Notes: generated from the letters alone by a model not told the origin. A stretch of 27,428 nucleotides of DNA from an uncultured Collinsella sp. (GCA_902465105.1 CABQLM010000021.1:1-27428); one strand, 5' to 3'; positions 1-8,445 are shown, counted from the stretch's first letter. Numbers and translations: made by a program.

Positions 1-536
1 TTGACGGTGACGGCGCTGCCGCCCACCAGGGCCATGATCGGCGCGGTGCCGGCCTGGTCCTGGGCGATGGCATCGTCGTCGGCGACGATGAGCCAGTAGC
101 CACAGGGCAGCTTGGCCGTCGTGCCCGCGTTAAGGGCCACGGGCACGGCGCCAGAGCTCTGGAGGGAACGAGCGAGCTATGCGCTCAGCGCACTCGTAAG
201 GTGGGAATCGGCGTTGAGCCACTCGGCAGCTTCCTGCGCTGTGGTCTGGGATTTGGGCATGCCGGCACTGTGCAGCACAGGCAGTGCGGCGTCGCACACG
301 TCGTCACTTGCCCAGGCGAGGTCGGTGGCGATCTTGGCGTCGCTGTCGCCGTCGACGACGTTGGCGCTAAAGATTTGGTAGGCATCGTAGCTGCTCGCCA
401 CGGTGCCGCTCACCGTGATGGAACCGGTCGAGGTCGGCTCGGCCTGCGCGGATGCGGGGAGCACAACCGCGCAGGTGCCGATCAAGAGCGCAAGCAGCGC
501 AAACAAGATCGGGAAAGAGCAAACTTTCTTATTCAC
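1..536 (-). pseudogene. Pilin-like surface protein, interrupted by an in-frame amber codon (partial)
   Basis: Reading starts at a GTG (536-534), which has a good Shine-Dalgarno sequence 5 nt upstream. A signal peptide follows (about residues 3-28, ending near ASAQAEP), then a segment with DAYQIFSANVV, typical of the first domain of Gram-positive isopeptide pilins. TAG at 179-177 stops translation after 119 residues. The same frame stays open beyond the stop to the window edge and still encodes pilin-like sequence (LARSLQSSGAVPVALNAG, then CGYWLIVADDD). A single substitution, for example CAG to TAG, explains this. The gene overlaps the end of the upstream surface-protein gene by 8 bp, so the two form one transcript. 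A sequencing error or amber readthrough cannot be excluded. The C-terminus and any sortase signal lie outside the window. Confidence 0.72.
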
Positions 537-3500
537 GACGCTCACCTCCCTTCGCATTCGCCTTGCGACGAATGTGCATCCAAACCGCAGCAGCGCAAAG
601 CACCGCCGCGCCGGCAAGATACGTCAGAGTGACGCCCGACATACCAGAAAGGGGCAAAGAGGTGGAGTAAGTGTTGGTGAAGGTGGGGGTGGAGGTGTCG
701 TTGAGCTCATGGTCAGCGTTATCGTCGTTTTTCCACTCACCTTTGGAGTTAACGGTTCCCTTCCTGTAGGTCACTTCACATTTGATCGTCTTATCAGGCC
801 GAACAGTTGCCTTGGCCGCAATCTTGTAGACCGAGTGGTCGTACGTGTAGTGCGAGAACTGCGAACCGTCGGTTTTCTCGCGCACATAGTACGTAAAGGT
901 CTTGGAAGGGCCACAACCTGTGGAGTCGACCGGGGCGTCGGGTTTATTCCTGATATCAGAGAGCGAGTACTTGAGCTCAATCGTTTTATTGTTTTTGTCC
1001 TTGAACGAGAGCGTCTGCGTCTTATCAGGACCAGAGGTCACGGCAGTACCGATAATGTCTTCGTCTCTAAAATGGCTGTCTTTCGCAAGCTGAAGTGTAA
1101 ACTCCTTCATCTCGCCACCCTCAACGACCTTAGTCGCCTTAGGAGTCCAGGAGACGGGGGGCACGATTTTGTTGGTAAAGGTCGGGTTGTCGCCACTATC
1201 ACCGATAGTCACCGCAGCTGTCGTGTGATCATTCAAGTAATCAACGGAGTAACCGGAATTTAGTTGCTTAAAGCCGATGTCCTTCTCGCCCTTTTTATAA
1301 ACGGTTACTTGATTTACCTTGTAATAGTTAATAGGAATCGACATAAGCTTTACAGTTTTGTATGGAGTGCTATCAACTGTTGCCACGATCTTGTAAATGG
1401 TCTTATCGAATCTGGTGTCCGATTCGTTGGCGCCGCTGACAGGTTCCTCAACCAAATAGAACACGTATTGCCCCGAAGAATAGTCCTTACCAGAGTCGAA
1501 GGTAATCTTGCCGTCCGGTGTAACGGTCGCCTCGCCTGCAACATAGCAATCACCTGCGTCAAATTTGTCGTTATCTTTCCAGGAAGGCTCTTTGTCACCG
1601 ACCTGACGCAGCAACTTAAACTTGTACTCGTGTCCTTCAAGTTCTAGCGATTTGCCCATTGCATCATTCAGAACCTTAGTGGCGTTAAGCTTCATGTTCG
1701 GGTAAACACTCAGCTCACTGACCTCGCCAACGACAAGACCGCCGTTGGTCATGATGCCACCGCCGTGGGTGAAAGAATAGTTACCACTGATGACAGTGGT
1801 CGCAGCGTTTTGGGCAGCGGTCTTGGCCTCATCGGTCGGATGAGCCTCAAGACCAAACATGTACTTGGCCTCGGCACCGCCATTAGGGTCAATGGTAATC
1901 TCTTTACGATCGCAAGTACCCTTCCAGCCAGCCGAGCCGCCACCGAGCATCTTGCCGAGCACAGCTGCAATTGTCGAGTTCGCATTATTTTTATTACGTA
2001 CCAGGAAGAAATCCTTATGCCCAGCATCTTTGAAGGGCGACTTAATGTAATCTTCTTGACTATCCTCGTTCTTCCCATGTCCGCCGCCGGAACAATTCTT
2101 ACCATCATTATCTTTATTGTTATAAATAGCAGCACCATTGGAATACGAAACGATCGTCTCACCCGTAGGACAAGCACCGACGCCACCGCCCCAGCCACCG
2201 GCCTCATTATTAGTGATCAGCGTCTTTACGATATTGAGTTTGCCGCCCTGCTGGATAAAGACGCCACCGCCGCCCCAGTCGCCGGTACGGCCCTCATTGC
2301 TGCCCGTCATAGTCTTGTTGTGCGTAATGTAAATCCTGCTGTTCTCACCAGCGTTAATTGTTGCCATCGTGCCGCTGTTGTCACCGCCAGCGATACGCAA
2401 ACCGCCGCCCTCGCCGTTAACAGATTTGTTGCCCGCAATCGTGCCACCTGTCATGGTAAACTTAATCGACTTGTCCCAGGAACCGGCATAAATACCGCCG
2501 CCGGCTTCTTTGGAGTAGTTAGCTGTAACGGAGCCGCCCTCCATGGTTAGTGTGCCGCCTTCAACAGATGCAATGCCACCGCCGCCAAGCAGGCCGTTGT
2601 GAAAAATGTTCTCAAAGTTGATATACGAATCAACGCGGTTGTTTGTGATGTTGGCCGAGCCACTGATGTTAACGTTGACGCCTTTGGTAAAGACGCCGCC
2701 GCCATAGCCATTGTCGCACCTCCCGCCTTCGTTATAGACGTCGTCATACGTGGCGTTACCCGAAATGACTCCACCAGAAAGATTCAGCTTGGCGCCCTTG
2801 TCAGCATAGATGCCACCGCCAGAAGCAGCCTTGTTTGCAGCGATTACGCCGTTGGTCATGTTAAGCGAGGCCTTTGCGCCCGTCACGTACAGGCCACCGC
2901 CCCAGCCGCCGCCGCTGCCGTTGGTGACATAACCGCCAGAAATACTAACAGTGCCTCGAGAAAAAATAACATGACCATTGTTGCCCAGAGTGCGAGGCGT
3001 CGTGACCATGCCTCCGTTGAGGTTAAGCGTACCGCCATCCGCAACAGAGATGACCTGTTGGACCGACCCGCTATCGGACGCAGCAACGATTGCGCCGAAA
3101 CCGCTGACGACATGCTCAGTCGTGGTTTCGGTGGTGCCGAAGCCGTCTGTGTTAGGCGTGCTCGTGGTTTCATAATAGGTTAGGCTCTGAGGAGCACCGC
3201 GGTTGTCACCGGTCCATGTCATCTTTGCAAGCTGACCAGGGTTGTTGGCGACAGGCGAAGTCGCATCGTGCACTTTGGCAGAGTCTTCAATGGTAAGCGT
3301 GGCGTTATTCTGAACCACGATGAACGACTCCACCGAACCGGGACGGTGATAGAGCATGTTGCCGTTAAGATCGATGGTGGTGTTTGCGGTGATGGCGATC
3401 TGTCTATCTGACCAGGATTCACCACTCAAACGATACTTGCCGCCACCATCGAATGCAGTGGCAACATTACCGTGTACATCTTGATAGTCTTCGGCACTGA

Positions 3501-3888
3501 CGGGAGCGATAGCATTTTCGTCGCTATTTTCATTATCGGAAGGCTGTGCGTCGGAAGGCTGCTCGGCACCCTTGACTTCCGCGCCATCAGCAGTCGAGCC
3601 CGCAGCAGCGGCGTCTTCGGTCGCGCCGCCCTCGGTCTCGTCACTATTTTGGTTTTTGGCGTCCCCGTTGTTGGTGTTTTCTACATCAGTAAACTCAGTT
3701 GAGGAATCAGCCGCCGCCACAGTTTCCTCGGCTGCACCCGCCTGGGCATCGTTGGCAATGGCCTGCGAGATCGGGGGCATGACGAGCGACAGCACCAGGC
3801 TCAAAACGGATGCTCCGCACAAAACGCCTGCCAGTACACGACGCGTCGCTTTATTACTCTGCTTAGATTTGTCTGAATTCGCTTTCAT
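529..3888 (-). CDS. Sortase-anchored surface adhesin/pilus protein: beta-helix plus isopeptide (FctA/Spy0128-like) domains
   Basis: This 1119-residue protein probably forms an ancillary or tip subunit of a surface pilus, or a stand-alone adhesin. It has an N-terminal signal sequence (about residues 15-45) and an acidic, low-complexity linker (about 50-130). A long Gly-rich region (about 150-715) follows, with repeated turns ending in GGGIY-like motifs, as in right-handed parallel beta-helices. Two beta-sandwich domains (about 720-890 and 905-1070) resemble the streptococcal pilin isopeptide-linkage domain, with ATKV near the start and YLVEEP or YYVREK near the end. The C-terminus has a sortase signal LPLSG at 1078-1082, a hydrophobic segment and a basic tail. 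The start codon follows GGGGAGGAG. Base composition is visibly more AT-rich than in the neighbours, which fits a laterally variable surface locus. The ligand is unknown. Confidence 0.85.
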   Translation of the reverse strand: MKANSDKSKQSNKATRRVLAGVLCGASVLSLVLSLVMPPISQAIANDAQAGAAEETVAAADSSTEFTDVENTNNGDAKNQNSDETEGGATEDAAAAGSTADGAEVKGAEQPSDAQPSDNENSDENAIAPVSAEDYQDVHGNVATAFDGGGKYRLSGESWSDRQIAITANTTIDLNGNMLYHRPGSVESFIVVQNNATLTIEDSAKVHDATSPVANNPGQLAKMTWTGDNRGAPQSLTYYETTSTPNTDGFGTTETTTEHVVSGFGAIVAASDSGSVQQVISVADGGTLNLNGGMVTTPRTLGNNGHVIFSRGTVSISGGYVTNGSGGGWGGGLYVTGAKASLNMTNGVIAANKAASGGGIYADKGAKLNLSGGVISGNATYDDVYNEGGRCDNGYGGGVFTKGVNVNISGSANITNNRVDSYINFENIFHNGLLGGGGIASVEGGTLTMEGGSVTANYSKEAGGGIYAGSWDKSIKFTMTGGTIAGNKSVNGEGGGLRIAGGDNSGTMATINAGENSRIYITHNKTMTGSNEGRTGDWGGGGVFIQQGGKLNIVKTLITNNEAGGWGGGVGACPTGETIVSYSNGAAIYNNKDNDGKNCSGGGHGKNEDSQEDYIKSPFKDAGHKDFFLVRNKNNANSTIAAVLGKMLGGGSAGWKGTCDRKEITIDPNGGAEAKYMFGLEAHPTDEAKTAAQNAATTVISGNYSFTHGGGIMTNGGLVVGEVSELSVYPNMKLNATKVLNDAMGKSLELEGHEYKFKLLRQVGDKEPSWKDNDKFDAGDCYVAGEATVTPDGKITFDSGKDYSSGQYVFYLVEEPVSGANESDTRFDKTIYKIVATVDSTPYKTVKLMSIPINYYKVNQVTVYKKGEKDIGFKQLNSGYSVDYLNDHTTAAVTIGDSGDNPTFTNKIVPPVSWTPKATKVVEGGEMKEFTLQLAKDSHFRDEDIIGTAVTSGPDKTQTLSFKDKNNKTIELKYSLSDIRNKPDAPVDSTGCGPSKTFTYYVREKTDGSQFSHYTYDHSVYKIAAKATVRPDKTIKCEVTYRKGTVNSKGEWKNDDNADHELNDTSTPTFTNTYSTSLPLSGMSGVTLTYLAGAAVLCAAAVWMHIRRKANAKGGERRE
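534..552 (-). promoter_or_regulatory. Ribosome binding site embedded in the upstream gene; coupled GTG start
   Basis: The last codons of the surface-protein gene contain GGGAGGTGA, 5 nt before a GTG start. That GTG overlaps the TAA stop (GTGAATAA, 8-bp overlap). This arrangement implies translational coupling and decides the start of the pilin-like gene in favour of GTG 536 over the ATG further upstream. Confidence 0.7.
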
Positions 3889-4367
3889 CGATGTCTCCTC
3901 CCCAAGAGACTGCGATCTTGCTCTTTCACTATCAAACGTATCTGCGCAATCTGTAATTGCGCACGCTTAGTAACACATAATTGTAACGATTGTTTGAACA
4001 TCTGAGCAACAAAACCGATAGTTTTGTAGCGAATTCTCAATTCTCTTGACATTTGCTCAGATTTACCTTCGTTTATCGCTATCTATTTTTTGTTTCTACT
4101 GGTAATTTAGTTGCCCATCATTTTTTAATGGCATTAGATTTATTTGCACAACATTTTGCTCAAGAGCAAACATCCTGTGAACAGTCGAAAATCGACCATG
4201 AGCGGTAGGTCATTAACCGAGAGGAATACCCTACCAAACTGATGAGAATATCTTTAACCCATCGGTGGTTAGAAGCGTAATGCTCTGACAACCATATTTG
4301 AATTTGCGCGCAGATTGTAGGCATCAATTCACCTAAATCGCCTGAGCGTCTAATTTCAATCAAGCGG
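3889..4367. other. AT-rich intergenic region upstream of the surface-protein operon
   Basis: About 480 bp without a convincing gene, much more AT-rich than the rest of the window. It holds the ribosome binding site and probably the promoter and regulatory sites of the surface-protein operon. A 67-codon reading frame on the minus strand (4363-4160) has no clear ribosome binding site and no recognisable domain, so it is not annotated as a gene. Confidence 0.5.
3980..4009 (-). promoter_or_regulatory. Candidate sigma-70-type promoter of the surface-protein operon
   Basis: On the minus strand, TTGCTC (4009-4004) and TACAAT (3985-3980) are separated by 18 bp and lie about 90 bp before the start codon. 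The -10 box is good and the -35 box weak. This is a visual match only. Confidence 0.3.
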
Positions 4368-4400
4368 CCACCACAAAGGCGCCTGTCCTCATTGCGGTGG
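4368..4400 (-). repeat. Family A palindrome, degenerate copy 1
   Basis: It begins with CCACCACAAAGG and ends with CGGTGG, matching the 33-bp palindrome seen in better form at 5331, 6922 and 16701. The right arm has decayed (CATTGCGG in place of CCTTTGTGG) and the T-tract is lost on the minus strand. It sits 13 bp past the end of the HAD phosphatase gene, the position expected of its terminator. Confidence 0.6.
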
Positions 4401-4413
4401 TTCTCCCCCTGCG

Positions 4414-5235
4414 CTACAGCAGATGTTCCTCAATAAAGATCGCGATGCCGTCTTTGTCGTTGCTCGCGGTTACAAAGTCGGCGGCGGTACGGGTGGCGGC
4501 GCTGCCGTTTGCCATGGCCACGCCCACGCCGGCGTCAGCCACCATGCAGGTGTCGTTGTCCGCATCGCCAAACACGCAGATGTTCTGGAGCTCCATGTCG
4601 TTGAGCTCCGCCACGCGCACAAGGCCGCGCGTCTTAGACACGCGCGGATCCATGAACTCGTAGAGCCGCTGCGTGGTTTGCAGAGCCGCCGCCTTAACGG
4701 TGTCGTCGGCAAACGTCGACGCCCGCTCGATGACCCGCGGCATTACCTCGGGCGCCATGGTAAACATCACCTTGGGCTGCGGCTCGCGCAAAAACTCGGC
4801 AAAATCGACCACCTGGTAGGGCACGCCGTCGACGCGCGACAGGTGCTCGACGCACGCATTGCTCTCGGGCACATAGAACACGCCGTCTCGGGGGCAGACG
4901 GGCGTTGCCGGAAGGTCCGCCATGTGCTTACAGATGCGCGCGATGGTCTCGCCTGGCAGTGGATAGCTCAGCTCGTTGATGTCGTGCGCGCGGTCGATGA
5001 CCTCGGCGCCACCGCAGCCCACGAGCACGTCCACCAGACCTTCGATGCCCCAGAGCTCGTACATGGCCTCGGTCGCGTGGGCATCGCGCCCGGTGCACAG
5101 GCCAAAGAGTACGCCGCGCTCGCGCAGGGCGCGGATCGCCGCCACGGTGCGCGGGGACACCGTGTGCCCGCTCGTGAGCAGCGTGCCGTCGATATCGCAG
5201 AACACGGCTTTGATGTGGGTGAAGGTGGCGTCCAT
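4414..5235 (-). CDS. Cof-type HAD-superfamily phosphatase
   Basis: This 273-residue protein is a soluble haloacid-dehalogenase hydrolase of the Cof/YidA subfamily, which removes phosphate from sugar phosphates and similar small molecules. All four HAD motifs are visible. Motif I is DIDGT with nucleophile D14 and acid/base D16. Motif II is the Thr in LCTGRD, motif III the Lys in QPKVMF, and motif IV is FGDADND. The part between motifs II and III is the expected size for a C2-type cap. The start at 5235 is chosen because AGAAAGG lies 6 nt upstream; longer in-frame starts have no ribosome binding site and would add an unlikely N-terminus. Substrate unknown. Confidence 0.87.
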   Translation of the reverse strand: MDATFTHIKAVFCDIDGTLLTSGHTVSPRTVAAIRALRERGVLFGLCTGRDAHATEAMYELWGIEGLVDVLVGCGGAEVIDRAHDINELSYPLPGETIARICKHMADLPATPVCPRDGVFYVPESNACVEHLSRVDGVPYQVVDFAEFLREPQPKVMFTMAPEVMPRVIERASTFADDTVKAAALQTTQRLYEFMDPRVSKTRGLVRVAELNDMELQNICVFGDADNDTCMVADAGVGVAMANGSAATRTAADFVTASNDKDGIAIFIEEHLL

Positions 5236-5330
5236 GGGAGGCCTTTCTGGGTTGTGCAGGGGTGTGGGATGTATTCGTGAACGGCGTACATGGTATACCA
5301 AGGCGCAGGCGCGGCCTGCCAAAGCAAAAA

Positions 5331-5363
5331 CCACCACAAAGGTGCCTGGCCCCTTTGTGGTGG
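5331..5363 (-). repeat. Family A palindrome, copy 2 (terminator-like)
   Basis: CCACCACAAAGG pairs with CCTTTGTGGTGG around a short centre. On the minus strand the stem is followed by TTTTTGC, as in an intrinsic terminator. The 12 bases to its left (CCAAAGCAAAAA) are identical to those beside copy 3, so the repeat extends beyond the stem. Confidence 0.75.
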
Positions 5364-5395
5364 CCGGACTCGCAGGATGGCCTGGCCCGGGGCGC

Positions 5396-5460
5396 AAACC
5401 ATCACAACATTCGACGTTTTTCGGCAAAATCGCGATTTTCATCGAATGTTGTGATGGTTT
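5396..5460 (-). repeat. Family B palindrome, copy 1 (inverted relative to copies 2 and 3)
   Basis: A 65-bp element with perfect 19-bp arms, AAACCATCACAACATTCGA (5396-5414) and its complement (5442-5460). It abuts the stop codon of the MFS gene directly. Its 27-bp centre matches the reverse complement of the centres at 9631 and 10873, so this copy lies in the opposite orientation. Confidence 0.85.
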
Positions 5461-6747
5461 TTACTGCTTTGCGGCACGATCCAAATGCCGGCGTCCAAAC
5501 AGCAGCAGCGCCGCGGGAACCGCCGTCACGACCATGCCCGCCCCCACGAGAGTCCGTTGTACGCCAAATGTTGCCGCCAGCCACGGTGCAACCGCCAGAG
5601 GGGCCACGCCGGCGAACATGTTGCCAAAGCCCATGACCGAGTTCACGCGACCGAGCTGCTCGAGCGGAGCCGTCGTTTGCACGATAGTGTTGTGAAGCGG
5701 GTTGACGACGCCCCAGGCCACGCCCAGGACAATCTGGCCGATAAGGGCCACGCCCACGTACGGCGTTCCCACGTAGAGCAGGCTTCCCAGACCCACGGAC
5801 ATGAGCGCCACGAGCAGCGTTTTGAGGCTGACAAAGCGCGCCGGCAGGCGGAGCGCGACCACGGCGCCCAGCACCGCGCCCACACCGCTGGCCGACGAGA
5901 GCCAGCCCATCCACTCAACACCGACGTGCAGGACATCGCGGTAGAAGAACGACTCCAGCGGATCGAAGGCACCATAGCCAAAGTTCGAGAGGAAGATGAT
6001 ACAGAAAAGTAGCGCGAGGACGCTGTTGGTAAAGACCGTCTTGATGCTGGCTGCGAAGGTGACACGGGAGGACGTGTTGGGGTCGGAGCTTTGGCTGGCC
6101 TTATCCGATGTGATGTCGCCAACCGCGGGTTTGCCTTCGTGTGTGGCAACCTGACCTGCACTTTGCCTAAAGCCCCAACCGGCAATGAGCGCCAACGCGG
6201 TAAAGAGCATCATGAGCACGAACACCGCGCGCGACGACGCAGCCGCCGCGACAAAGCCGCCCAGCGTGGGGCCAACGATGATACTCACATTTGAAAACAT
6301 GGCGATGGCGGAGTTGATGTCTTTGAGCTCGACGGGGTCGTCGGTGAGATAGGCCGGATAGGACGTGGCGATGGGCTGGGCGAACCCCATCACAAAACCC
6401 AGGAGCGCCGCGCCGAGCAGGACGATGCCGGTCGCGCCGCCAAAGGCGATAATCGTCGCGCCGGTTGCCAGCGCGCCGACGATGCTCAGCAGAAAATGGT
6501 GGCGCGGGCCCCAGGCGTCGAGCGCCGCGCCACCCGCAAAGGATCCCAGGATTACAAAAACATTCATAAACAGGACGGCCAACGATGTCGCCACGACCGA
6601 GGCATCGTCCGCATAGGTGAGCGTTCCGATAACGCCGATAAAGTAGCTGGTCTGAAAACCGGTGTAGATGAGAAAGCGCATCGCCACCAGGCGCTTGGCC
6701 TGCACGGACAGCGATGATTGAGGCTTTGAGAAAAGAGAGGCGAGCAT
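5461..6747 (-). CDS. Major facilitator superfamily transporter
   Basis: A 428-residue integral membrane protein with about 12 hydrophobic segments in two halves, joined by a polar loop (around residues 205-235, rich in Ser, Asp and Lys). This is the usual MFS layout. The sequence resembles the drug-exporter-like group (similar to the EntS/MefA type), with a charged motif A-like turn near DAWGPRHH after the second helix. The start at 6747 is chosen because AAGGAG lies 5 nt upstream; an upstream in-frame ATG would put that ribosome binding site inside the coding region. The gene stands alone on the minus strand between repeat elements. Substrate unknown; export of a drug or metabolite is the likeliest role. 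Confidence 0.82.
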   Translation of the reverse strand: MLASLFSKPQSSLSVQAKRLVAMRFLIYTGFQTSYFIGVIGTLTYADDASVVATSLAVLFMNVFVILGSFAGGAALDAWGPRHHFLLSIVGALATGATIIAFGGATGIVLLGAALLGFVMGFAQPIATSYPAYLTDDPVELKDINSAIAMFSNVSIIVGPTLGGFVAAAASSRAVFVLMMLFTALALIAGWGFRQSAGQVATHEGKPAVGDITSDKASQSSDPNTSSRVTFAASIKTVFTNSVLALLFCIIFLSNFGYGAFDPLESFFYRDVLHVGVEWMGWLSSASGVGAVLGAVVALRLPARFVSLKTLLVALMSVGLGSLLYVGTPYVGVALIGQIVLGVAWGVVNPLHNTIVQTTAPLEQLGRVNSVMGFGNMFAGVAPLAVAPWLAATFGVQRTLVGAGMVVTAVPAALLLFGRRHLDRAAKQ

Positions 6748-6921
6748 GGAGACTCCTTGTTTCATACGAATACGGGCGGTGGGCATTCGCCACCGTCTAT
6801 CGAATCAATCAATCCGCATGAAACATTAAGGACGCATCAGACCCCTTCTCTCCGTTTTCCGCCCGTCATGAACTACTTGGTAGATTGTAAGGCATGTCCC
6901 GCACATCGTCCAAAGCAAAAA

Positions 6922-6954
6922 CCACCACAAAGGTGCCTGGCACCTTTGTGGTGG
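6922..6954 (-). repeat. Family A palindrome, copy 3 (perfect)
   Basis: A 33-bp perfect palindrome: 16-bp arm CCACCACAAAGGTGCC, one central T, then the complementary arm. On the minus strand it is followed by TTTTTGC. It lies downstream of the moaC-mobB gene and can serve as a secondary terminator. Confidence 0.85.
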
Positions 6955-6979
6955 AAATGACGTTTGCCCAGATAAAACC

Positions 6980-7008
6980 TGCCAAAATAAACCTGTCCCT
7001 TTTTGGCA
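6980..7008 (-). terminator. Hairpin with T-tract downstream of moaC-mobB
   Basis: TGCCAAAA (6980-6987) pairs with TTTTGGCA (7001-7008) around a 13-nt loop. On the minus strand it is followed by GGTTTTATC. It lies 126 bp past the moaC-mobB stop codon. Confidence 0.5.
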
Positions 7009-7027
7009 TGTTATGGCAGCGCAGCGA

Positions 7028-7127
7028 GCCGGTTCCAAGTGCCCCAGGTCGCCCCGAAAGAGGAGCGACGCGTACTTTGGTACGCGAGCGACGGCTTGAG
7101 GGGCGAGACGGGGTGCTTGGGGCCGGC
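7028..7127. repeat. 100-bp imperfect inverted repeat just downstream of moaC-mobB
   Basis: A long, nearly symmetrical sequence centred on CGCGTAC TTTG GTACGCG (7069-7086). Outer arms pair GTCGCCCC with GGGGCGAG, then CCAAGTGCCCC with GGGGTGCTTGG, then GCCGG with CCGGC at the ends, with mismatches. It begins 6 bp beyond the moaC-mobB stop codon. It could be a large RNA hairpin protecting the 3' end, or an intergenic mobile palindrome. No direct T-tract follows it. Confidence 0.55.
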
Positions 7128-7133
7128 GCAGCG

Positions 7134-8441
7134 TCAAGCCTGAAGGTGGTCTTGAATAAGGTCGCAGATGGCTCGGGCGTCGTTGATGTTGATGGCTCGG
7201 GTCGCAAAGCCGGCGTCGAATGCCTGGCGTGCTAGGGCTTCGTTGCAGGCAAGGGCCAGCGTGTGACCGTCGACCAGGTCGAGCGAGCTCTTGCCGCGTA
7301 GGCGATCGACGCCGGAGCGCGCGACCACGATGTTGTCGAAGCCCTCGGTCTTGTAGCCCTCGATGATCACCACGTCGACATCGTTGTAGCGCGACAGCAG
7401 CTCGCGCGCGGGCATCTCGTCCTCCTCGCGCGTGTCGGCGTACTCCGCCCAGCGCGTGGCGCAGATGAGGCCCACGTGCTTGGATCCGGCCTGGTGATGG
7501 CGCCACGTATCCTTGGCGGGCACATCGATATCAAAGCCGTAGTGCCCATGATGCTTGAGCGACCCCACGCGCAGGCCGCGGCGGGTGAGCTCGGCGATAA
7601 CCTTCTCGACAAGCGTGGTCTTGCCCGAATTTTGGTAGCCGATAAACGCGATCGCGGGGACGGCCGGTGCCGGAGCTGCGGGCGCAACGGCGACGGGTGC
7701 GCTTGCGAGCGCAGCACCATCAGCGGCCACGGCCTCAACAGCAGCCGCCTGACGTTCGACACGATCCCACACACCCGAGCGGCCGCCCTCCTTGTGCAGC
7801 AGGCGCACGTCGACAATCTCCATACCGCGATCGACGGCCTTGCACATGTCATAGATCGTTAGACACGCGGCACTCGCGCCGGTCAGGGCCTCCATCTCGA
7901 TACCCGTCTTGCCCGTCACGCCGGCCGTAACCAGTACGTGAAAGCCAACCTGCCCGTCCGCGCGCGCCGGCGCCCAGCCCTCGGGCACGTTCTCGACAGG
8001 CGTCCCCGCCGGGGCAATGGGCGCAATATCGCACTTGCTCTTGGTAATGAGCAACGGATGGCACATGGGGATGATGTCACTCGTGCGCTTGATGGCCATA
8101 ATACCCGCCACGCGCGCGCAGGCAAGCACGTCGCCCTTCTTGGCGCGGTCCTGCAGCACCATAGCCTGCGTCTCAGGGTGCATGAGGATGGTGCCCTCGG
8201 CGATGGCGATGCGATGGGTCTCGGCCTTGTCGGACACGTCGACCATGCGCACCTCACCCTTGGCATCCACATGCGTCAGCTCGTCGCGACGGGCGTCGCG
8301 GGCGGGCTCGGTAGCAGCACTGGCAGTCGGCTGCGCGGACGCGTCGGCGCTGTCAGCATTCGCCGCAGCCATGGCATTATGGGCAGACATTGCGGCCCTG
8401 CGAGCGGCCTTGGTGGCATCGGCGTACCTGCTCTTGGCCAT
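7134..8441 (-). CDS. moaC: Fused cyclic pyranopterin monophosphate synthase (MoaC) and MobB-like GTP-binding protein
   Basis: A 435-residue two-domain protein of molybdenum cofactor synthesis. Residues about 50-218 are MoaC, which completes conversion of the MoaA product into cyclic pyranopterin monophosphate. It has the MCHPL motif (near residue 126), KTGIEMEALTGA and TIYDMCKA, which carry the known catalytic residues. After an Ala/Pro-rich linker, residues about 258-430 resemble MobB, the GTP-binding adaptor acting with MobA at the guanine-dinucleotide step. Its P-loop is GYQNSGKTTL and it has an IIEGYK motif. The first 50 residues are an Ala-rich extension. The start at 8441 follows GGAGG 8 nt upstream and lies 4 bp after the moaA stop, so the two genes are co-translated. 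The fusion joins an early and a late pathway step. Confidence 0.9.
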   Translation of the reverse strand: MAKSRYADATKAARRAAMSAHNAMAAANADSADASAQPTASAATEPARDARRDELTHVDAKGEVRMVDVSDKAETHRIAIAEGTILMHPETQAMVLQDRAKKGDVLACARVAGIMAIKRTSDIIPMCHPLLITKSKCDIAPIAPAGTPVENVPEGWAPARADGQVGFHVLVTAGVTGKTGIEMEALTGASAACLTIYDMCKAVDRGMEIVDVRLLHKEGGRSGVWDRVERQAAAVEAVAADGAALASAPVAVAPAAPAPAVPAIAFIGYQNSGKTTLVEKVIAELTRRGLRVGSLKHHGHYGFDIDVPAKDTWRHHQAGSKHVGLICATRWAEYADTREEDEMPARELLSRYNDVDVVIIEGYKTEGFDNIVVARSGVDRLRGKSSLDLVDGHTLALACNEALARQAFDAGFATRAININDARAICDLIQDHLQA

Positions 8442-8445
8442 ATGA

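Noticed and set aside
403..1263. Long plus-strand frame opposite the surface-protein gene
   Set aside because: It runs antisense to a clear LPxTG protein gene, has no ribosome binding site, and its translation is low-complexity without domain features.
4046..4080. Plus-strand TTGACA in the AT-rich gap as a promoter
   Set aside because: No acceptable -10 box at 16-18 bp and no plus-strand gene follows.
4160..4363. 67-codon minus-strand reading frame in the AT-rich gap
   Set aside because: No clear ribosome binding site, no recognisable domain, and its start abuts a repeat; such frames are expected by chance in AT-rich sequence.
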